64,000 bases of DNA. It comes from Ursus arctos (Eukaryota > Chordata > Mammalia > Carnivora > Ursidae). The notes beneath the pieces were generated by a model, which was not told where the DNA came from, searched no databases, and saw only the letters and a program-made list of their open reading frames with translations. Shown piece by piece: positions 57,200 to 64,000 of the stretch. The DNA lies in the NCBI RefSeq assembly GCF_023065955.2, contig NW_026623019.1, forward strand, positions 18,852,350 through 18,916,349. Direction: 5' to 3'. The position numbers and the translations under genes are program-made. Within the stretch, counting starts at the first letter, position 1. Each line of letters opens with the position of its first letter.

Positions 57200-59950
57200 G
57201 CTGCCATCCTTTTGCCATTCCAGAAGAGCTGATGTGCCTCCAGACAGTTTGGCCAGATGACAGTCATTAGGGGTCATGAACCCGCTCGGAGGGAATGGAT
57301 CAGCCCTGCCCCACACAACATGTTCAGCCACTCTTACCAGCCACTAGGGTCTCCTTAGTAAACCACTTCCTCAAGCGTGCTAGTCTGTCATCATGCCAAT
57401 AAACGCAGAAAGCCCTCTCGACATCGACCGTCGACTCCCTTCTCCGAGAGCCACCAATGCAGGCACTTCAACCTTGTCTATACACACACACTAGGAGGGG
57501 GGAAGATAACATGAAAAACTGTTTATTTTGCAAACGACTGCTCAGAAACGGTATAATCTTCTAAATTTATTTTCGAAATAATTTGGCTGAATACAGTTTG
57601 TTTGTGTGGTTTTTTCACCTTCAAGCCAGTCTCTGTGTGTTGATGTCCCTTTTATATTTGCCAGAAACACATAAGGACTTCTCCAACGTCATGTGGTCCC
57701 TGTGTAATCAGCTAGTAAGCTCAACCCCCACCAGGAGATAGCAGAGAAGTTACTCCTATCCTATAAGCTTCTCTCCTGGTAAGAGCTTAGTAGAGTCTAG
57801 AAATTAGACTAATGCTTAAGGACCACCAGAATACTTTAGTACTTCATACCATCAACCAGGCTCCTGGAATTACTTGAAAGATTTAAAGCAACTTCAAAAG
57901 TATTAGCTTAAATCAGGCTCTGCAGTAGGTCAAGCTGGCTCCTTCAGACTAACTCATTCATTCACTCATTTCTCCCTCTGCGTGCACCATTCTTTCTTTT
58001 GTATTAGTGACAGGATAAAAGCCTCTAGTTTTGATGTGACATCCCGTCTTTGTAAAATGAAGTGAGTTGCTTTCCCTCCCTTAAGAATTATTTGCAGAAC
58101 CTGCCTATTTCATATACACTTTTTTCCCCAGTGCCCATTGAAAGTTAGAAAAGATGCTTTACGTCAAAAAGAAAAGCTATATAACTCTACTGGATAGATC
58201 CCAAGAAAATATCATGGGTTGAAGGTACCATTTTCAAAATGGTGTGCATGCTTATTATTTGTAAAACATTTAGAAAACATATCTTAAAACATTGGTCACA
58301 TCCTGTGGTGGGCATCTGAATGCCGTCACTCCTCGTGAATTTATTTTTCAGAATAACAGCTCCCATGAGTAGTGGTTCAAGGAGTCCTTACGCAGAACAT
58401 GGAATGTCAGAATGTCGTGGAGGTGGGAGGGTGGGAAGGCACAACCATGCTGACAGAGCACTACAGATGTGTACAGAGGAGATAATCAGCTGTCACTGGG
58501 GTAGCCTTTGAGTTAAGTGGCTTAACAAGCTTTATTAAAATTGCCTCTGGCAGCAAACAATCAGCACAGGGAAAGGCTGAAAAGAAGGTGAGGACACCCA
58601 GGTGAGGGGCAGGTAATTGCCTAAAACAAGTACTCACCTACTTAAGATCCATTCCCTAACCCACAGGGCTTTAGAAGGAAAGAGTTCTCAGTTTGCAGGC
58701 TCGGCGAGTTCATGACTATTTCTTCCAGCCTTCGCTACCTAACTCAAATCTGTCATTTTCCATTATGTTTCCCAGAAAGACCACATTCCTGAAGCGTGCT
58801 CAGGAGAAGTGGCGTTGCCCAGATGAGCAGCCCGTAATGCCAAAATCATTTGTAAGGCAGCAGAATGGGGCTCTGGAATCGGAGGGCCTGGCTGCCACAG
58901 CTCCGCACACTTTCCTCTTTCCATGAACATGTTGGCAGTGTGCGCTGGTGAGCCAGAGTTCAAGTGCTGTTATGAGTCACATTTCACACCCCTTGGCTAC
59001 CACAGAGTGTTTCGGAGGCAAACACCTCATCAGCCTTGTAGACTTAGACGAACAAGCCTCTTGAGAATCACAAGTGATTTTTTTTTTTTCCTCTTCTGAG
59101 TAGGCGCCCTCTCTGTCGCTGTTTCAATGTAGACTCTGAAAGAAAATCTTCAAAACAAAAATGCAGAAACTCGAGCAGGTTAGACGTGCCAGTCAGTGAC
59201 ATTGCAGGAGTACAAGAGGGAAGACAACCTGAGGTTGAACTGAAGCGTAGTTGATGCCATCCTCCCATTTCTCTTTCTGCTTTGTCCCCCTGGTCCCCAG
59301 GCATCCTAGTCTATGAACTGTGGGGAATCCATACTGTCGTCATCTCCTTTGATAAATATGAGCACCATGATAGGAACCAGTTGCCCCAGTCCAGCCCCTG
59401 TGCCTGTAGCCTGATTATGCTGGTGAGACCCATCTTTCTGCACCTTTATGCTACAACCTAACTCAATTTCTGGTGCCAGAAATGTTAGCTTCTTCAAAAA
59501 TGTGTTGAGGATTTGAAATACAAGCTACTTCTGCGAGGGGGAAAAAAGTCACAGTCCCATGTTTATGCAACAAGAATCTGCTTTCTGAAAAGATGACTCA
59601 GGTCGTACATGGAATGGGCCTGATAAGCTACGATGGAGAAAAGCACACTTTAATCAAAGTGGATTCTTGTACTATCTTCTTGGTTATGAAAATATTTTTG
59701 GTACTGCCTAGTGCAATTTCTAGTGGAATAAAAATTCAGCCACATATTGTAAACTGTGCCTACCTTATCATGATTACAGCTGTGAAAAAAGTTCTGTTCT
59801 CCTACTCTTTATCAATAGCCAAAACCAAATATTCCTTCCATCTCTATCATATATATGGCCTGATCAAAATTAGTTTATAAGTACCTAATTTTAAACTTCT
59901 AAGGAGCTACACTGTCTTACCAGTTGGATCCTCAGCTTTAATGCTTTTCT
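57200..59950. other. Apparently unique DNA
   Basis: No family recognised. A cluster of CpGs lies at 57.41-57.46 kb. Frames such as 58693-58926 and 59593-59880 on the plus strand have no motif and no splice pattern I trust. Confidence 0.4.
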
Positions 59951-59974
59951 GTAGAATGACCAAGTATAGTCTTT

Positions 59975-60171
59975 CTTTTTTTTAAGATTTTATTTAATTA
60001 TTTGAGAAAGGGAGAGGAGAGTGTGAGTCGGGGAGGAGCAAAGGGAGAGGGACAAGCATACTCCATGCTGAGTGCAGAGCCTGACACGGGCAGACCCCAT
60101 GACCCTGACACCGTGACCTGAGCCAAAATCAAGAGTCAGATGCTCAACCGACTGAACCACCCAGGTGCCCC
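59975..60171 (-). repeat. CAN-SINE (minus)
   Basis: TTTTTTTTAAGATTTTATTT at the left, reversed head CCACCCAGGTGCCCC at the right. TSD TGACCAAGTATAGTCTTT (59957-59974) against TGACCAGGTATAGTCTTT (60172-60189), one mismatch in 18. Confidence 0.96.
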
Positions 60172-60205
60172 TGACCAGGTATAGTCTTTATAACACCCAT
60201 GCCCA

Positions 60206-60418
60206 GGGAGCTTGGGTGGCTCCGTGGGTTTAGCATCTGCCTTCGGCTCAGGTCATGACCCCAGGGTGCTGGGATCCAGCCCTGTATTGGGTTCTGTGCT
60301 CAGCATGGAATCTGCTTCTCCCTCTCCCTCTGCCTCTCCTCCCCGATCATGTGCGCACTCTCTCTCTGTCTCTCAAATAATAAAATCTTTAAAAAAACAA
60401 AAAACAAAAAACAAAAAA
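60206..60418 (+). repeat. CAN-SINE
   Basis: Head GGGAGCTTGGGTGGCTCCGT; tail AATAAAATCTTT then (CAAAAAA)n. Perfect 11-bp TSD ACCCATGCCCA at 60195-60205 and 60419-60429. It follows another SINE by about 35 bp. A 144-codon plus frame is SINE-driven translation. Confidence 0.96.
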
Positions 60419-60429
60419 ACCCATGCCCA

Positions 60430-60870
60430 CTACAAGCTGAAAAGCACAACTCTTTGCCTTTGTCTTTCTACCAGGACTTACTTTGCTCCTGTCTGCCCCA
60501 TCACCATCTTACCTTGCTCTCAATGCTTTAGAAGACATTTTTGTTCCCTTCCCAATATCCATCCCTTATCTTCTTCCTCTCTGCCAGAAACAGGCAAAGA
60601 TCCATCCTCCCGCACACAGATATGTGACTCTGGGAACACAGACTGAGTCTTGTTTGGCCTGAGCCAATTTTACGATCTCATTCTCCTTGCTTGTAATTGG
60701 AAGAGCATGGGCACAAGATGTGATTCTGGCCAATGAGACACGAGGGAGGTATGCAAGTGAGCTATGGGAAATTTTTCTTTGCACTGAAAAAGGGAGAAGA
60801 GGTCATCTCTGGACATTTTTAGAACTGGGTCTGATGCCTGAATTCCTGTAGCAATCTTAGAACAGTGAAG
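60430..60870. other. Unassigned DNA
   Basis: No feature recognised. Confidence 0.4.
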
Positions 60871-60872
60871 TG

Positions 60873-61143
60873 AACTAGACCCACCCTGTTCATCATAGCC
60901 GTAGGTTGCTATTGAGCACTTGAAATGTTGCTAGTTCAAAATGAGAAGTGCTGTAGCAAACACCTCACTACTAAATGTATTGATATATATGTTGAAATGA
61001 TAAGCACTTTTTATATATTGAGTTAAAAACAATATATTATTAAAACTAATTTTACCAGTTTCTCTACCCTTTTTAATGCCGCTACTAGAAAAATTTCCAT
61101 CTCCTATGTGGCTTGCTTCATATTTCCCTTGGACAGCATTGAA
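60873..61143 (-). mobile_element. hAT-type (MER/Charlie) DNA transposon
   Basis: 'ggttgctattgagcacttgaaatgttgctagttcaaaatgagaagtgctgtag', 'aactaattttaccagtttctctaccctttttaatgccgctactagaaaaattt' and 'cttggacagcattg' (the terminal repeat, CAATGCTGTCCAAG on the other strand) are the words of a common mammalian non-autonomous element. The exact family name is uncertain. Confidence 0.65.
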
Positions 61144-61489
61144 CTAGACTCAGGACAAAATCCAAACACTAAAACTTGAAGAGCTGAAGTGTGAGGAAAA
61201 CTTAGTCCTAAATGATGTCATTAACCAACATATTGACTTCGTTTACAACTCTGGAGTTGACTTATCTCAGAAATCCTTTCTCTGTAGGATCGGAAGTCTC
61301 CCTAATAGTTTAAGACGTTGTGAGTGGGTTTTTCCTTTACTTAGAACTAAAAATATCTTGACATACTGCCTCATCCATCACTACCTGGAGAGGCCACTTG
61401 GACTATCCAGTCTCACAGATGAAAGCATGAAGTTCACTGAGACACAAGACCCTGACCTTGCTATGGACATAAGGCAGAAAGCATGGAGT

Positions 61490-61562
61490 TTGGGATCTTC
61501 ATTTTCATTGGAATAATGATGACACTTACCTCACAGGAGTACTGTTAAGTACCGTCACCTAG
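61490..61562 (+). repeat. Possible MIR fragment
   Basis: 'cttcattttcattggaataatgatgacacttacctcacaggagtactgttaag' resembles the MIR core. Weak. Confidence 0.4.
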
Positions 61563-61566
61563 AACC

Positions 61567-62057
61567 GTATTAGTTTGCTAGGTTTGCTGTGACAAAGTAC
61601 CACAAGTGGGTAACTTCAACAATAGCAATTTATTGTCTTGCAGAGGGTAGAAGTTGCAGAGGGTAGAAGTCCTAGATCAAGGTGTCGGCAGGATTGGTTC
61701 CTTCCAAGCGCACTGAGGAAAATCTATGTCATGGCTCCCTTCTTCCTTCAGAAGGTTCGCTGGCAATCTTTGGCATTCCTTGGCTTGTAGATACATTACT
61801 CCAATCTCTATCATGTTCACATAGCATTTTTCCTGTGTGCACATATACCTCTGTGTCCAAATTTCCCCTTAAAGAAAAATTAAAAAACAAACAAACAAAA
61901 AAATAAACCACCAGTCACATTGGATTAGAGCCCACCCTAATGATTTCATCTTAACTTGATCATTTACAAAGATCCTATTTCCAAGTAAGGTCACATTCCC
62001 CTGTAGTAAACATTAGGACATCAGCATCTTTTGGGGAGACAAATTCAACCCATAAGA
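61567..62057 (-). mobile_element. Solo MLT1 LTR (minus)
   Basis: Reverse-complement MLT1: 'gtattagtttgctaggtttgctgtgacaaagtaccac', 'gatcaaggtgtcggcaggattggttccttcc', 'gcattccttggcttgtag', 'aagatcctatttccaagtaaggtcacattc'. Carries an exact 16-bp tandem duplication (61638-61669) and an A-rich insertion (61.87-61.91 kb) where the usual sequence is missing. No internal genes. Confidence 0.88.
61638..61669. repeat. Exact 16-bp tandem duplication in LTR
   Basis: TTGCAGAGGGTAGAAG occurs twice in direct succession. Confidence 0.95.
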
Positions 62058-62059
62058 GA

Positions 62060-63180
62060 TGCTACTGAGTTGAAATCAATTGTGCTTTATAAATTGCAAG
62101 CCTCTACCCAAACCTATATACTGTGTGATTACAGAAAAAGCAGTGCATGTCCCTGCTGCCCAAAAGAGGGCAGAGTAAGTGCGGGCAGCAAACACTGCGT
62201 TCACCAAATTCTTTGAGTGGGTTCACAAAGAGAGTTGCTGTAACTAGACAGTTAATAATCAAATATTTTGGCCGCTGATGTTTTAAACCTGTAGTCAATA
62301 CTGTACATTCTAATGAGTAATAGACTCGTTTTATAAGTCAACCTGCATTTTTTTCTGATTTGTGTTTTGACCTAGATGAGTCATGTAGGTTGACCCTCCT
62401 CCTGTGGTGGCATTTCCCACAACCTGCTGTTAAAACAGCTGTTCATTCTCAGAATTACCCCCATCCTGTAAGCCCCACCGGCTAGGTTTGCAGCTAAATA
62501 GAGAGTTCAATGGAGCAGAATGCATAGCGCTTGCGTCACGATCCAAGGCAAGTTTGTCTTTAATAAATTGTTGAAGTTTAAAGAATTGATTTATAACCCC
62601 AATCAATGTTATAACCTCAAAATTTTGAGGTTTGACCTCAAATTGACCCCCCAGTATGACCTCAAAATTTTCACAGCCCTTACTATTAACTACAGACTTC
62701 TTTATTTAGAGTATTTTCCTGTATCAACCATACATCCTTTTTATTTCCCTTTTTCCCCCCCAGAAATACAAAATCATAAAGTTCTTGGGTTCTTGGGTTC
62801 CAGAGATCTAATAACTGACAGTAGATGAGAACAAAGGTAGAGAAGGTTATCTGCTTTCGTTCTCCGCATTAGCTTTTTCCCAGTATGACCGCAGTGTTTT
62901 CTCCTCAGCTTACCTAAGTGCCGAGCTCTGCTCGGTTGGAGTGGCATCTGGCTGCAAATTATAAAACAAAGTCATGAAGCTCTCCCACATTTGCATTCCA
63001 GGTTCAGATATCCATAGGGAATTCTCAATACTCATTCTTTCTTTACAAAGCTGTTTCAAACTACGGGTATCCCAAGTCGTCCGCTCTTCAGAAGCAGAAG
63101 AGGAAGAATGATGATAAGTAACATCTCTTAACAAGGGACCATGCTTTAGGGACTGTACTAGAAGTTCACGTACTTTAGCT
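62060..63180. other. Unassigned DNA
   Basis: No feature recognised. A local direct repeat 'atgacctcaaaattttca/atgacctcaaaattttg'-like occurs near 62.61-62.67 kb. Confidence 0.4.
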
Positions 63181-63184
63181 CCAA

Positions 63185-63320
63185 CCCTCAAACCAGTCCT
63201 GCAAAAAGGGTATTACTGTCTCCGCGTAGCAGAAGAGGAGAGACTCTGAAAAATTAAGTAGCTTGCCCAAGGACACAGTTGGCAAGACATAGAGCTAAGA
63301 TTCCACTCCACGCACCACTG
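63185..63320 (-). repeat. MIR SINE (minus)
   Basis: 'cctgcaaaaagggtattactgtctccgcg', 'gagagactctgaaaaattaagtagcttgcccaaggacacagttggcaagacatagagc' is reverse-complement MIR. Confidence 0.8.
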
Positions 63321-63670
63321 CCTACTCTCTTGCCCTTTTATCATAACATTAATACTTAATATTTTTCACTTCATCAGCTAAGTAAAAGGTAACCCCAACA
63401 CTCTCTTTTGTTATATGCATGAGAAAAGCTTATTACAGTCCCACGTAATTGTTCTTATTGTTTAAAAAAAATTATTATATGAATACCTTTTCTATTTCTG
63501 CTTAGCATGAAAATCTACAGATATCTGAGTCACTTGTAAGGAATCATATCTCTAACAGGATAAGGAGAGAATGTCATCTTACATGCCATTTTTGAAAATA
63601 AAAATTTATAAATAAATCCCTACTTAATTGAAATCAGCAGCAACCACTAATAAGAATTTACAGCATTCAG

Positions 63671-63999
63671 CAGGGTCAGTAAACTACCTCCCGTGGACCA
63701 TATCCAGCCTGCTGCCTGCTTTTATACAACCCATGGGCTACAAATGTTTTTTGCATTTTTGAATGGTCAAAAATAAATCAAAATAAGAAGACTATTTCAT
63801 GAGAATTGTATGAAATTCAAAGTTCAATGTCCACAAATAAAGGGTTTTTTTGGAAACCTAGCCACCCTCGTTCGTTTATGGACTGTCTGTGACCTTGAGG
63901 TACGACAGCAAGTTAGTAGTGGTGACAGAGATTGTATGGCTCACAAAGCCAAAAATATTTACTACCTGGCCCTTTACAGAAAATTTTTGCCAAACCCTG
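63671..63999 (+). mobile_element. hAT-type (MER/Charlie) DNA transposon
   Basis: 'cagggtcagtaaactacctcccgtggaccatatccagcctgctgcctgc', 'tttttgcatttttgaatggtcaaaaat', 'caagttagtagtggtgacagagattgtatggctcacaaagcc' and 'tttactacctggccctttacag' belong to a common mammalian non-autonomous DNA transposon. Terminal inverted repeats are CAGGGT at the left and ACCCTG at the right. The right flank is beyond the window. Confidence 0.75.
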
Positions 64000-64000
64000 T

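Noticed and set aside
57715..57745. CTCF-like word CCCCACCAGGAGATAGCAG
   Set aside because: Only the first half agrees with the CTCF core; the GGGGGC part is missing. Too weak to report.
60212..60646. 144-codon plus open frame, among the longest
   Set aside because: The first half is translated CAN-SINE; the rest is unremarkable. No independent evidence for coding.
1..64000. Search for a novel defence, toxin or phage-like system
   Set aside because: All recognisable elements are mammalian transposon families. No operon-like gene order, ribosome binding sites or prokaryotic genes are present.

Overview
The window looks like 64 kb of non-coding DNA from a carnivoran mammal, most likely a bear-family (Ursidae) genome. 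The main evidence is about twenty tRNA-Lys-derived CAN-SINEs, which begin with variants of GGGGCGCCTGGGTGG and end in a CT-rich stretch plus AATAAA-containing A tails. Five of them (near 20.1, 28.1, 32.7, 38.7 and 54.6 kb) belong to a young type that reads 'gcgttatgggatc ... gctatgagcctgc' in its full form, which I associate with giant panda and other bears. The 3' UTR pieces of young L1 elements (10.1 and 50.8 kb) are also of carnivoran type. Species assignment is by recall only.

I find no intact protein-coding gene, no RNA gene, no CpG island and no CRISPR or bacterial-type system. Stop codons break every long frame, or the frame is a translated repeat. The longest real protein relic is the C-terminal part of L1 ORF2 on the minus strand at 51.3-52.65 kb, broken by a frameshift and a stop. 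Two stretches look weakly coding-like outside recognised repeats (12.97-13.17 kb plus; 47.4-47.8 kb minus), both unproven.

Layout. 1-4 kb: apparently unique. 4.1-9.3 kb: MIR, L2 and old L1/HAL1 relics with two SINEs. 9.3-14.4 kb: AT-rich, with a tiny young L1 tail and the candidate exon. 14.4-15.6 kb: an L2 split by an inverted L2 piece. 17.1-21.9 kb: minus-strand L1 relics carrying two SINEs and a solo MLT1 LTR. 22-26 kb: mostly unassigned. 26.3-27.7 kb: L1 pieces. 28.3-31.3 kb: one long L2 with a MIR and a MER5A-like transposon nested inside. 32-38 kb: SINEs, an AT microsatellite and a GC-richer unique block with a CGCG-box palindrome. 38.5-39.5 kb: an L1 3' end split by a young SINE. 41.0 kb: a GGAA purine tract. 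43-47.3 kb: L2 and MIR with four SINEs. 46.3-50.3 kb: seven SINE copies or pieces, all in plus orientation. 50.3-53.1 kb: an old plus-strand L1 interrupted by a young minus-strand L1. 54.5-64 kb: SINEs, two MLT1 LTRs, and two hAT-type DNA transposons, the last cut by the window end.

The window is best read as a layered insertion record. Target-site duplications (TSDs) visible at many insertions give a relative order: L2 and MIR first, then MER5A, MLT1 and old L1, then old SINEs, then young L1 and young SINEs.
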